A stretch of 64,000 nucleotides of DNA from Thiosocius sp963736445 (GTDB taxonomy: Bacteria > Pseudomonadota > Gammaproteobacteria > Chromatiales > Chromatiaceae): contig CAVTOY010000010.1 of assembly GCA_963736445.1 (NCBI GenBank), positions 165,260-229,259 of the forward strand, given 5' to 3'. Shown here one piece after another: positions 1 through 8,296 of the stretch. The position numbers were made by a program, and so were the translations under genes. Numbering within the stretch: the first letter of the stretch is position 1; each line of letters opens with the position of its first letter. The notes beneath the pieces are model-generated. The model did no database searches and had not been told where the DNA came from. It saw nothing but the letters and a program-made list of their open reading frames with translations.

Positions 1-191
1 CCGAAGGTTCGGCGATCCGACGCATCGGCTACCTGCGCTGGCTGCGCAATATCGCGGTGGCGCTCGGCAATGCGCACAGTGATCCGGCGATCATCGTGGC
101 GCTGGAAGGTCGGCGCGACCACCCTGACGCCATGGTGCGCGACCACGTCACCTGGGCACTGCAACGCCAGCGCGGGGGGGCCGGCAGATGA
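1..191 (+). CDS. queG: Epoxyqueuosine reductase QueG, C-terminal fragment (5' end outside the window)
   Basis: The frame starting at base 3 is open to a TGA at 189-191. It encodes about 62 residues that look like the QueG C-terminus, including a segment reading GYLRWLRNIAVALGNA and a later REH-like/WAL tail. QueG is an iron-sulfur and cobalamin enzyme that makes queuosine from epoxyqueuosine in tRNA. The Fe-S and cobalamin regions lie outside the window, so the call rests on the tail alone. The gene ends 31 bp before the convergent Crp/Fnr gene. Confidence 0.75.
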   Translation, partial: EGSAIRRIGYLRWLRNIAVALGNAHSDPAIIVALEGRRDHPDAMVRDHVTWALQRQRGGAGR

Positions 192-221
192 CAGGTCGAC
201 GCAGGCTCCTGGCCTTTACCT

Positions 222-989
222 TCAACCCTGCTGCCCCAACACAGCAACGCTGCCTTCGGCGATCGCCCGCAGGGCGTCAGGTTCATGCAGGTAGATCGTC
301 CTGCGGTTGATCTCGATCAGGCCCTCGCCGTGCAGACGATGCAGTTCACGCGAGAAGGTCTCGGCCGAGATGTTCAGGGTGCTGGCCACCACGGCCTTGG
401 GTGCCGGTAGATGGATCTCGATATGCGGGGGTGGGACGGCATCCGCCACGCGCAACAGATAGTTGACGATGCGCTGCCGCGCGTTCTGCAGGCAACAGGT
501 CTCGAGATCCTGGATCAGCATGCGCATGATGCCACTCATCGACCGCAGCATGGCCTGGGTAAACTGGGGATCGCGCGCCAGGGCCTCGCTGATCACCGAA
601 CTCGGGAAATAGGCCAGCCGCACCGCCGACAGGGTATCGACGAACACCGGGCTCGGGATCTCATTGAACATGATCGCCTCGCCGAAGGTCGCGCCTGGTT
701 CGAGGATGCGCAGGACGCGTTCGTCGCCACTGCACGACAACATGTAGAGCTTTAGGCGGCCCTCGAGGACGGTGTACAGACCCTCCAGCAGCTCGCCGCG
801 TCCGACGACCCGCATCCCGCGTTTGTGCTCCACCACCCAACCACCCTGAGCGATGTCTGCCAGCGAGTCCTCGTCCATGGCGGCGAACAACGCCAGGTCT
901 CGTATCTGGTCCATCGGAACTGGGTTGCCGTTCGAATGCATGACTTGCCCCCACGGATCTGCGCATTGCTCCGATGCGCCATAAATCAT
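222..989 (-). CDS. Crp/Fnr-family transcriptional regulator
   Basis: The product has 255 aa. An N-terminal cyclic-nucleotide-binding-like beta-roll spans about residues 30-145, with GEAIMF in the position of the phosphate-binding cassette. A C-terminal winged helix (about 170-235) has a recognition helix around ISAETFSRELHRL. It lacks the N-terminal four-Cys cluster of true FNR, so it is more like Dnr/NnrR-type or other Crp relatives; the ligand is unknown. A start at 941 is also possible because the first 16 residues look non-domain. It is divergent from the octaheme cytochrome gene, and the shared 246-bp gap holds two FNR/Dnr-type dyads, which suggests it controls that gene and possibly itself. 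Confidence 0.85.
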   Translation of the reverse strand: MIYGASEQCADPWGQVMHSNGNPVPMDQIRDLALFAAMDEDSLADIAQGGWVVEHKRGMRVVGRGELLEGLYTVLEGRLKLYMLSCSGDERVLRILEPGATFGEAIMFNEIPSPVFVDTLSAVRLAYFPSSVISEALARDPQFTQAMLRSMSGIMRMLIQDLETCCLQNARQRIVNYLLRVADAVPPPHIEIHLPAPKAVVASTLNISAETFSRELHRLHGEGLIEINRRTIYLHEPDALRAIAEGSVAVLGQQG

Positions 990-1024
990 GACCTCGATCC
1001 AGCCGGCCTGACTGGCCAGTTGAC

Positions 1025-1038
1025 TTGACCTGCGTCAA
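1025..1038. promoter_or_regulatory. FNR/Dnr-type dyad 1
   Basis: The sequence is a perfect inverted repeat TTGAC-CTGC-GTCAA, matching the TTGAT-N4-ATCAA layout bound by FNR/Dnr/NnrR proteins. It lies 37 bp upstream of the divergent Crp/Fnr start (989) and could serve as an autoregulatory or upstream site. Confidence 0.6.
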
Positions 1039-1083
1039 AAAGAATCCAGAAACACGGCAGGCCAATGCGGTCGCGCCTAATTC

Positions 1084-1097
1084 TTGAGCGCGCTCAA
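1084..1097. promoter_or_regulatory. FNR/Dnr-type dyad 2
   Basis: The sequence is TTGAG-CGCG-CTCAA inside a perfect 16-bp palindrome (1083-1098). Its centre is about 30 bp upstream of an AT-rich -10-like stretch around 1117-1122. That is close to a class II activator arrangement for the octaheme cytochrome gene starting at 1236. The centre-to-centre distance to dyad 1 is 59 bp. Confidence 0.55.
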
Positions 1098-1235
1098 GGT
1101 TTAACCCTACCCCAAATACGTATTTTTCGCCCTCACAACCCCAGGTCGACGTGTACACGTCGCCCCGGTCATTAAAAAAACAAGGTCTCGGGCCCTACCC
1201 GCCTGAGCCGATCGACAAGAAATGAGGTATCCGCG

Positions 1236-2723
1236 ATGAGCCAAGCCAAGCATCCCGTCAGCAGCCTGATCCGCTATCTGACGGCACTCGGACTGATGTT
1301 GGTCGTGAGTAGCGTATTTGCCGCACGACCCGCAGGCGAGATCGGTAAGGACTGGGGTGACCCGGCCGGCGAAGAATGCGTCGAATGTCATATGACCGAG
1401 AATCCAGGCCTGACACTCGAATGGAACCACAGCGCGCACGGTCAGGCCGGCGTCAACTGCCTGGACTGCCACAAGGCCGAGGAAGGTGACGTCGACGGCT
1501 TCATGCACAAGAAGCAGCGAATCTCGATCATCGTCTCACCAAAGGACTGCTCGCGCTGTCACCAGCAGGAATTCGAGGAGATGGATGGCTCGCACCATTC
1601 CAAGGCGGGCCAGATCCTGGCCTCGCTCGACAACCTGCTCGGTGAAGTGGTCGGCGGTCCGGCCGCGGTCAATGCCGGCTGCCGCCAGTGCCACGGCGCC
1701 AAGATCGAGGTCGGCAAGGACGGCAGACCATCGTTGGAGACCTGGCCCAATACCGGCATCGGCCGGATCAACCCGGACGGCTCAGCCGGTTCCTGCACCG
1801 CCTGTCACGGCCGGCACCGTTTCTCCAAGGCGCAGGCGCGTACACCCCACACCTGTGGCAAGTGCCACGTCGGCCCTGATCACCCGCAGATCGAGGTCTA
1901 TGAAGAGTCCAAACACGGCATCATTTATGCTGCCAAAGAGGACGAGATGAACCTCGAGTCCGATAAGTGGGTCGCCGGTGTCGACTACTCGGCCGCACCG
2001 ACCTGTGCCACCTGTCACATGAGCCGTGCGGGTGACCAACCCAAGACCCACAACGTCGGCGAGCGCATTTCCTGGACGTTGCGCCCGCCGATCTCGCAAA
2101 AGATCAACCTCGTGAAGCTGGAGAACGGCGACGAGTTCGACGTCAAGGAAGGTGGTGACATCCCGAAGGTCGGCGACATGGCCAAGGGCTCGAAAGTGGT
2201 AGAGGTCCTGACCTGGAACGATCGTCGCGAGAAGATGCAGGAGGTCTGTGCCGCGTGTCACAGCGAGGGCGTGATCGAGGGCCACTACAAGCAGTTCGAC
2301 GACGTGGTGGAACTCTACAACGAGAAGTTCGCCAAGCCGATCGCCGGCGTGATGGGTGAGCTGAAGAAGGGCGGTTACATCACCCCCAGCCCGTTCGATG
2401 ACCAGATCGAGTGGACCTGGTGGGAGATCTGGCATCATGAGGGTCGCCGTGCCCGCCATGGTGCGTCCATGAACGGCCCTGACTACACCTGGTGGCACGG
2501 CCTATACGTAGTCGCCCAAAACACCTACTTCAAGTGGATCCCCGAGCTGAAGGAAGTCGTGATGAAGAAGGACGGCAACGAGAAGTTCGCCGACGCAATG
2601 CTCGACAAGTACTTCAAGCCGATCGACGGCCACACTTGGTACTTCGAAGGCATGAGCAAGGACCAGATCGACAAGGTCCGCAAGGGCTTCGAGGAACGCT
2701 ACGGCAAGGGCGCCCTGAAGTAG
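1236..2723 (+). CDS. Octaheme cytochrome c, hydroxylamine oxidoreductase (HAO) family
   Basis: The product has 495 aa with a Sec signal peptide ending near VSSVFA. There are eight CxxCH motifs: CVECH, CLDCH, CSRCH, CRQCH, CTACH, CGKCH, CATCH and CAACH. That is the octaheme HAO/nitrite-reductase architecture for periplasmic N-oxide redox chemistry. After the last heme motif comes the family-typical HGASMNGPDYTWWHG segment. Tyr417 in it is the candidate for the tyrosine that cross-links the P460 heme in oxidative HAOs, but an alignment is needed. If it is that tyrosine, hydroxylamine oxidation is favoured; if not, reductive chemistry. No c554/cM552 partner follows; the neighbour is a TPR protein. 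Regulation probably comes from the divergent Crp/Fnr protein. Confidence 0.9.
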   Translation: MSQAKHPVSSLIRYLTALGLMLVVSSVFAARPAGEIGKDWGDPAGEECVECHMTENPGLTLEWNHSAHGQAGVNCLDCHKAEEGDVDGFMHKKQRISIIVSPKDCSRCHQQEFEEMDGSHHSKAGQILASLDNLLGEVVGGPAAVNAGCRQCHGAKIEVGKDGRPSLETWPNTGIGRINPDGSAGSCTACHGRHRFSKAQARTPHTCGKCHVGPDHPQIEVYEESKHGIIYAAKEDEMNLESDKWVAGVDYSAAPTCATCHMSRAGDQPKTHNVGERISWTLRPPISQKINLVKLENGDEFDVKEGGDIPKVGDMAKGSKVVEVLTWNDRREKMQEVCAACHSEGVIEGHYKQFDDVVELYNEKFAKPIAGVMGELKKGGYITPSPFDDQIEWTWWEIWHHEGRRARHGASMNGPDYTWWHGLYVVAQNTYFKWIPELKEVVMKKDGNEKFADAMLDKYFKPIDGHTWYFEGMSKDQIDKVRKGFEERYGKGALK

Positions 2724-2745
2724 CCAGGCCGCGGAAGTAAAGACA

Positions 2746-2775
2746 CGTGCCCGCGCAAGCGGGCACGCCTGTTTT
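2746..2775 (+). terminator. Hairpin with T-run after the octaheme cytochrome
   Basis: A 9-bp perfect stem (CGTGCCCGC/GCGGGCACG) closes a GCAA tetraloop and is followed by CCTGTTTT. It sits between the cytochrome stop and the TPR gene. It may attenuate rather than fully end transcription, since the TPR gene has no obvious promoter of its own. Confidence 0.6.
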
Positions 2776-2799
2776 AGTGACCCCATCGGAGGACTTCAA

Positions 2800-3240
2800 A
2801 TGCGACGACCGATCGTCCTGCTGAGCTTTCTGCTCGCCATCACCTTGGGCTGGTCCAATGCCAGCCTGTCCGAGCTCGGACAGGCGTTGACCGAGGGCCA
2901 ACAGCTGGCTGCCGCGGGCGACATCAAGGGGGCGCTGTCGGTCTACGAGGCGACGGCCCGATCCCACCCGGATTCGCATGAGGCCTTCGCTCAACTTGGC
3001 GGTATGCAGTTGCTCGATCAGCGTTATGCCGACGCGGTAAGGAGCTTTCAGCGCGCCGTCACGCTCGGTGATGATGGCACCCGCTCATTCATCGGCATGG
3101 GCATGGCCTACCTGCACATGGGCCAGCCGGGTCCGGCACGGGCCGCGTTTGTCGAGGCGAGGGCTCGCGGGGGGGAGCATCCGACAGACATCGACGACAT
3201 CATCCGCTGGATAGATTCGCGCGATAGATCAGCGCCATAG
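2800..3240 (+). CDS. Exported tetratricopeptide-repeat protein next to the octaheme cytochrome
   Basis: The product has 146 aa. A signal peptide (MRRPIVLLSFLLAITLGWSNA) precedes about three TPR units over residues 25-135 with the usual A/G/Y/P spacing (GDIKGALSVYEATARSHPDS, then RYADAVRSFQRAVTLG). TPRs bind proteins, so a periplasmic role in assembling or docking the upstream cytochrome is plausible. A GGAGG ribosome binding site precedes the ATG. It follows the cytochrome by 76 bp on the same strand, with a hairpin between. No catalytic residues are visible. Confidence 0.6.
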   Translation: MRRPIVLLSFLLAITLGWSNASLSELGQALTEGQQLAAAGDIKGALSVYEATARSHPDSHEAFAQLGGMQLLDQRYADAVRSFQRAVTLGDDGTRSFIGMGMAYLHMGQPGPARAAFVEARARGGEHPTDIDDIIRWIDSRDRSAP

Positions 3241-3328
3241 TCGCATCCCACTGCAGCCCGCATCCGGTGCGCAAGAGAAACTCGCCAATTCCGGCGGGTC
3301 TCAATCGACAACCGAGTGACACTACAGA

Positions 3329-3760
3329 TTATTTGAGCATCTCCTCATCCAACAGCCGCTCCCTGCACTCCACCTCGGCGGCCTTTATCATCTTCCCACT
3401 GCCCGATAGATCAAATCGCCGCACAACGTCCTTTATCGCAACCCGCAGCGTGTAACCCGCTACGATGTCTGCTCGCTGCTCGCTGCTGAGTCCGTAACTC
3501 AGTACGGAATTCTGCAGCGATGCCCTCTGCAGGGTATGGATCTCGCCGCCATCGACACGGATACGCGCCGTCGGCGCGCTGTTACCGATCGCAAACGAGG
3601 GACTAAGCATCGGGCGACACCGGTTCTCGGTGTAGAACACGAAAGCCAACGGCATGCCATCGCCGGTATGGATGCCAACAATATTCTCGGTACGCTCCCA
3701 TCCCGCCCCCTGCACCTGAGCGCCGACCACCAGGGCCAGTGATGTGATCAGTGCCTTCAT
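3329..3760 (-). CDS. Hypothetical exported protein
   Basis: The product has 143 aa from the ATG at 3760, chosen because it starts a clean signal peptide (MKALITSLALVVGAQVQGA) with purine-rich sequence upstream. The frame is open a further 43 codons but without signal-like character. The mature part is beta-rich with one conserved-looking Cys pair (CR in NRCRP, and CRER near the end). No family is recognised. A periplasmic location is inferred from the signal peptide only. Confidence 0.5.
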   Translation of the reverse strand: MKALITSLALVVGAQVQGAGWERTENIVGIHTGDGMPLAFVFYTENRCRPMLSPSFAIGNSAPTARIRVDGGEIHTLQRASLQNSVLSYGLSSEQRADIVAGYTLRVAIKDVVRRFDLSGSGKMIKAAEVECRERLLDEEMLK

Positions 3761-3905
3761 GCCTCGGCCTCCCTTGCGTCCATATGCAGATCGCTTTCGA
3801 TGGTAACTTGCAGAGTCACGGGTTCGCCAACCCTTGTGAAACCGATGCCGGTCGCCCATTGAAATCACTGATAACGAACTTGGCCGCATGTTGCACCATG
3901 TGGAC

Positions 3906-4307
3906 TTAGAGAAGTTTGTCCGCGATTAAGTACGTTGCACCAGACACGGTAGCAGTCAGCACCGTGCCCCATACAAGATCTACCAAGGTCACTGCGACCG
4001 GCCAATCTTTCGCAACTGCCAGATTGGTCAAGTCATAGGCCGCGTAGGTCACCAGGCCGAATAGCGCTCCGTAGGACACGGCGTACTGGATCGAATGCCT
4101 ATCGATTGCCGGCTGGATCACGAAGGTGACAACCCCCGCCAGAAACACAAGGTAGAAGGCCCCCGCGGCAATCCAGTTCACGTCGACACGCAATAGATGC
4201 CCAATCTGTTTCTGGTAGAAGCCCTTGGCGACCACGCCTAGCCAGAGCATATCCAGCACGAAGAACACCAGGACGGAGATAGCATAGATCTTGAGAAATG
4301 CGATCAT
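3906..4307 (-). CDS. DUF2177 family membrane protein
   Basis: The product has 133 aa with four predicted membrane helices. The N-terminal pattern FFVLDMLWLGVVAKGFYQ and the later YGALFGLVTYAAYDLTNLA are what I associate with DUF2177, small inner-membrane proteins of unknown function sometimes found beside cfa-type lipid genes. Here cfa lies about 1.2 kb away on the same strand. It is divergent from the YpsA-like gene. Confidence 0.75.
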   Translation of the reverse strand: MIAFLKIYAISVLVFFVLDMLWLGVVAKGFYQKQIGHLLRVDVNWIAAGAFYLVFLAGVVTFVIQPAIDRHSIQYAVSYGALFGLVTYAAYDLTNLAVAKDWPVAVTLVDLVWGTVLTATVSGATYLIADKLL

Positions 4308-4404
4308 AGCGATTATGAGTGAAGCGATTTACCGTGGTTGATCAGCGCCATCCGACACCGGCCGGTTGCAGCAGACGTCAACATACTACGCTAGGGACGT
4401 GGGC

Positions 4405-4869
4405 ATGAAGCTCATCAGCGGCGGACAAACCGGCGCTGATAGCAGTATTATCGCTGTCGGCAACCGCTTGGGGATACCAATAGGTGGGAATGTGCCCCGA
4501 GGCTGCCGCACTGAACGGGGGCCAAATCCCAGGCTCACAGCACTCGGCTTCACGGAGTCCGACAGTCATGGCTATGCATCACGCACCCGGCAAAACATTG
4601 AACACAGCGACGCGACGCTGATCTTCGCTACCGACCCTAGTTCCGACGGTACCCAATTGACGATCGAACATGCCGAGGAAGTCAAGAGGCCCTGCTTGGT
4701 GCTCGACCCCTTCGAGCCAGCTGCTGTAGAGGCCGCAGCACAATGGCTTCACGCGACACGTCCCGCTGTATTAAACGTGGCCGGCAACAGGGAAAGCAAA
4801 TCGCCGGGTATTGCGAAACAGGCCGAGCGAGTATTGCATGCGGCACTGCGAGCATATCTCGCAAGCTGA
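4405..4869 (+). CDS. Circularly permuted YpsA-like (SLOG superfamily) protein
   Basis: The product has 154 aa starting MKLISGGQTGAD, chosen over an ATG 13 codons upstream because it begins the glycine-rich nucleotide-binding loop. The family was once labelled putative molybdenum carrier; SLOG proteins bind nucleotides or nucleotide-derived ligands. Conserved-looking elements are GGQTGAD (residues 6-12), a NVPRGCRTE segment and a late HAEE helix. It is a single-domain cytoplasmic protein. There is no operon partner; the next gene is convergent. Confidence 0.7.
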   Translation: MKLISGGQTGADSSIIAVGNRLGIPIGGNVPRGCRTERGPNPRLTALGFTESDSHGYASRTRQNIEHSDATLIFATDPSSDGTQLTIEHAEEVKRPCLVLDPFEPAAVEAAAQWLHATRPAVLNVAGNRESKSPGIAKQAERVLHAALRAYLAS

Positions 4870-4929
4870 CACCGAGGCGTCAACAAGACCATTTTCCGCT
4901 ACCGATGCTTGCAGGGGCTTCGTCACCAG

Positions 4930-5340
4930 TCAACTATCCTCCCCGTCCTTGTTGGGGAACGAGGATGGCGCAAAGCGCAACACAAGAACCGCCAGACACA
5001 GTGCGAGTATCGATCCCGTGAGCGAGACCATATGCACATCAGGCATCTCCTTGATGTCGATAGCGAGTACACGAGTCAAGGCCGTGATCGCGATATAGAT
5101 CAGGAAACGCACCGGCAGTTTTTTGGTTTTGAAGTAGATGCCAACCATGGCAGCGAGTTCGAGGTAGATGAAGAGCAGTAGGATGTCCTTGATGCTAGGC
5201 CCGCCATGCTCAAATATCACCAGCAGCTCGATAGCAGTTGCCCACACAATCGCGAAACCGATGATAAACAGACCGAAGACGTGAAACGCCTCCCCCATAC
5301 GGTCCCCAACATGCTCCGCGGATTCCAAGAACTTCTGCAT
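4930..5340 (-). CDS. PsiE-like phosphate-starvation-inducible membrane protein
   Basis: The product has 136 aa, matching the usual PsiE length, with four hydrophobic helices and the typical central HGGPSIKDILLLFIYLELAA region followed by IYIAITALTRVLAID. PsiE-family proteins sit in the inner membrane; their molecular function is unknown, and phosphate regulation has been described for the E. coli member. I see no clear Pho box in the upstream gap. Confidence 0.8.
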   Translation of the reverse strand: MQKFLESAEHVGDRMGEAFHVFGLFIIGFAIVWATAIELLVIFEHGGPSIKDILLLFIYLELAAMVGIYFKTKKLPVRFLIYIAITALTRVLAIDIKEMPDVHMVSLTGSILALCLAVLVLRFAPSSFPNKDGEDS

Positions 5341-5520
5341 CGATGCTCACTCCGTTCATACGAACCAATATCTCGTTGCAAAATATTAGGCCAATCGCTT
5401 TTGCGGTGTCGATAGATGCAAATCAGCGGTGCAGGCCTGCGTGGCGGTACTCAACGACAATTTGTTAGCGTTGCGGCGGCCAGCATCTATCCGGCGGCGA
5501 CGCTTCTGCGATTCAAGCGC

Positions 5521-6813
5521 CTAAGGACACCCCGAAGCTTCGAGATAGGCGCGCGTCCACGGTATGTCGTTAGAGCCCTTGCGCGCGAACAGCACCTGGA
5601 ACAGCTGAAGGTGCCCAGTCGTAAAGGCCGTTTCCGATGACACCAGATAGAAGCGCCAGGCGCGCACGAACTCCTGGTCGAACATCTCCAGCACCTTGTC
5701 CTGCGACGCATAAAAGCGCTGCAGCCAATGCCGCAGTGTCAACGCATAGTGCAGGCGGAGATTCTCTACGTCCAGAATCGAGAAGTGGCTGGGACCGAAC
5801 AACGGCATCATCTCTCCCAACGACGGCGGATAGGCACCCGGAAAGATACGTCGTTCGATCCAGGTATTCAGTAGTCCAGGTCGATCGGTACCGATGGTAT
5901 GAATTAGACCCCGCCCATTGGCCGGCAGGGTGCGATCCATTATCTGCCCCAGTTCTGGGTAGTACTCTGGCCCCACGTGCTCGAGCATGCCGACCGAAAC
6001 AAAGGCATCGTAGTTGCCCGCGATCTCGCGGTAATCGCCTTCGACGAATTCAACCGCGTCGCCCAGCCCTTCACGCGCGGCGCGTTCTCGCGCAAACTCC
6101 AGCTGGGACCGGGAGATGTTGAAGGCGCGCACCTTTACGCCAAAGTGACTGGCCATGTGCAATGCGAAGGCGCCCCAGCCACAGCCGGCCTCGACCACTC
6201 GTTCCCCGGACCGTAGCCGCAGCTTGCGGCACACGCGATTCATTTTCGCTTTTTGTGCCTCCTCCAGCGACGTCGACTGCGTCTCGAAGTAGGCGCAGGT
6301 GTAGACCATCTGCTCGTCCAGCCACAGCTTGTAGAAGTCGTTGCCCAGGTCGTAATGGCTGTGAATGTTTTCTCTGGCTCTGGCCAGCGATCCTGAGCGT
6401 CGACGAAACAGCGCAGACAGCAGACGCCGAGTGAGGCTGTTAGGGTCTAATTTTAGGCGGGCGTGCTGCACGATGTGCAGCACCCGCTCCAGATCGTCGC
6501 CTAACCCCGCCCGACCCTGCACGTACATCTCCGGGAACTGGTATTCCGGGTGACTCATCAATCTCCAAAGCGCGCCGCGGTCGCCGATATGGAGATCACA
6601 TTCCGGTGCGACGCCACTTGGGCTCACCCTGGTACCGTCCCACAATACAAAACAGAGCGGCGCTCGCCCGAGTCGCTCGAGTACCCACTGAAGAAGGTGT
6701 CGCTCTATCGACAAAGAGCCCCCAATGACGCCCGTCTGCGAGGGAAATCTGTCCCCGATCACGCCCTGAGCCCCTGACGTGGCATCCGCGGTATCCCGCT
6801 TATCAACACTCAT
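5521..6813 (-). CDS. cfa: Cyclopropane-fatty-acyl-phospholipid synthase
   Basis: The product has 430 aa from the ATG at 6813; an open extension upstream has no family resemblance. It adds a methylene bridge from S-adenosylmethionine to unsaturated acyl chains of membrane phospholipids. Visible features are HYDLGNDFYKLWLDEQMVY (about residue 185), the SAM-binding loop VEAGCGWGAFALHMA, the EHVGPEYYPE segment and a C-terminal RAWRFYLVSSETAF stretch typical of CFA synthases. It is divergent from an FAD reductase of the geranylgeranyl reductase type, another lipid-modifying family. Confidence 0.9.
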   Translation of the reverse strand: MSVDKRDTADATSGAQGVIGDRFPSQTGVIGGSLSIERHLLQWVLERLGRAPLCFVLWDGTRVSPSGVAPECDLHIGDRGALWRLMSHPEYQFPEMYVQGRAGLGDDLERVLHIVQHARLKLDPNSLTRRLLSALFRRRSGSLARARENIHSHYDLGNDFYKLWLDEQMVYTCAYFETQSTSLEEAQKAKMNRVCRKLRLRSGERVVEAGCGWGAFALHMASHFGVKVRAFNISRSQLEFARERAAREGLGDAVEFVEGDYREIAGNYDAFVSVGMLEHVGPEYYPELGQIMDRTLPANGRGLIHTIGTDRPGLLNTWIERRIFPGAYPPSLGEMMPLFGPSHFSILDVENLRLHYALTLRHWLQRFYASQDKVLEMFDQEFVRAWRFYLVSSETAFTTGHLQLFQVLFARKGSNDIPWTRAYLEASGCP

Positions 6814-7001
6814 CGGAATGGGCCTCCAAAACAGAAAAGGTTCTGCAACAGACGGCGCCTGACCACGCTTTACAGATAGAAAGACAGGCACGCACAAGCA
6901 TAATCCAGTCGCCCCACAGGAGGATAAGTTAGCAAGGTGCTCGGCTGGGTGCCAAAATCGGGCCGTCGAACCGCACTTATCTGGCCATCGGGAGACCAGA
7001 A

Positions 7002-7997
7002 TTGACCGAATTTGACATCATTATCGTTGGCGGAGGCCCCGCGGGCTCCAGCTGCGCTCGGCAGCTGCGGCGGCGAGGGATACAGTGCCTGATTCTGGAC
7101 AAGGCCAGTTTCCCGCGACCGAAACTCTGCGCCGGCTGGATCACTCCGGAAGTGGTCGCCGACCTGGAAATGGACTCAACCGCCTACCCGCACCGCTTCC
7201 TCACTTTCGATATCACCCAGGTGCATCTCTACGGCATCAATTTCAAGATGCGTTCGCCGCAGCATTCCATTCGCCGCTATGAGTTTGACGACTGGCTGTT
7301 GCAGCGGTCTGGCGTGCCCGTTGTTCAACATGACGTCAAACGCATCGCGCAGCATCGCGGCCGATTCGTCATCGACGACAGCTATACATGCGACTACCTG
7401 ATCGGTGCCGGGGGTAGCAGCTGCCCCGTCTATCGCACGCTGTTCCGTGCAGCCAATCCGCGCGCCAGACTCTTGCAGGTCGTCGCCCTCGAGCACGAGG
7501 TCGCTTACGAATGGAAAGATGGCGACTGCCACCTGTGGTTCTTCGAAAAGGGTCTGCCAGGCTACAGTTGGTACGTGCCAAAGGAGGCCGGCTACCTGAA
7601 CCTCGGGGTGGGCGCGATCGCCGAACGACTCAAGCGCAAGGGCCAGCATATCGGCACCCACTGGGATCGCTTCGTCGCTATGATGCGTCGGCGCGGATTG
7701 ATTGCGGACGCACTCGAACTCTCGCCGCAGGGCTACTCTTACTACCTTCGCGATCGCATCGATATTAACCGGATCGGAAACGCCTTCCTGATCGGCGACG
7801 CCGCCGGGTTGGCTACCCGTGATATGGCTGAGGGCATCGGTCCCGCCGTGCGCAGTGGCATACTCGCCGCGAACGCCATTGCCGGTGGGGCCGACTATGA
7901 CCCGGGTGCAGTGCCCGCTTATAGTCTCCCACCCAGCCTGCAGCGAAAGGCTCTCGAGTATCTGCTTCTGCGCCCTGGCGCCGCGTCGACCGCCTGA
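7002..7997 (+). CDS. FAD-dependent oxidoreductase, geranylgeranyl reductase family
   Basis: The product has 331 aa initiated at a TTG (7002), since no ATG or GTG precedes the FAD motif. The Rossmann signature DIIIVGGGPAGSSCARQL (residues 4-21), a central LIGAGGSSCPVYR and the second FAD motif AFLIGDAAGLATRDMAEGIG (about 255-275) define the family. It saturates or hydroxylates isoprenoid or related double bonds, but the substrate is not predictable. Proximity to divergent cfa hints at membrane-lipid modification. Confidence 0.8.
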   Translation: MTEFDIIIVGGGPAGSSCARQLRRRGIQCLILDKASFPRPKLCAGWITPEVVADLEMDSTAYPHRFLTFDITQVHLYGINFKMRSPQHSIRRYEFDDWLLQRSGVPVVQHDVKRIAQHRGRFVIDDSYTCDYLIGAGGSSCPVYRTLFRAANPRARLLQVVALEHEVAYEWKDGDCHLWFFEKGLPGYSWYVPKEAGYLNLGVGAIAERLKRKGQHIGTHWDRFVAMMRRRGLIADALELSPQGYSYYLRDRIDINRIGNAFLIGDAAGLATRDMAEGIGPAVRSGILAANAIAGGADYDPGAVPAYSLPPSLQRKALEYLLLRPGAASTA

Positions 7998-8129
7998 ACT
8001 GCCGCGTGCGCGACGGTTTCCTCTTTGTGCGCTTTGGATCCATACTCTCAATGACAGGGCAGTTCGACGGTGCCTTACTGGCTGCTAGCCCGGAATGGCA
8101 CTTAGTTGGCGCAACGGTGAGAAATGTGC

Positions 8130-8230
8130 GGGCGCTCCGGGGGTTCGAACCGAGGGCGTCTGCAGCAAGGATGCTGCAGTCGAGCCTCCAGGGACGGATC
8201 CACGGCGTCCGTCGGATTGAATCCGCCGGG
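8130..8230 (+). ncRNA. Structured intergenic element with stacked hairpins, possible small RNA
   Basis: The 299-bp gap between the reductase and the DUF2807 gene holds a run of inverted repeats. One is a perfect 8-bp stem CTGCAGCA/TGCTGCAG closing an AGGA loop (8160-8179). Others are GACGGA/TCCGTC (8193-8213) and CGGAT-TGA-ATCCG (8213-8225), plus a palindromic GGTTCGAACC near 8143. The first loop context CAAGGATG matches the core of the CsrA/RsmA binding consensus presented in a hairpin. No ORF here has a convincing start. Whether it is transcribed cannot be told from sequence. Confidence 0.35.
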
Positions 8231-8296
8231 GCGCAAGTCCTTAACTGAGAGCCATTCCTGCTAATCCCCATTTTCGCGTCGAGAGAGGTGTCGCCC

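Noticed and set aside
8135..8160. tRNA-like T-loop sequence GGTTCGAACC
   Set aside because: No acceptor, D or anticodon arms can be paired around it; it belongs to the stacked hairpin element.
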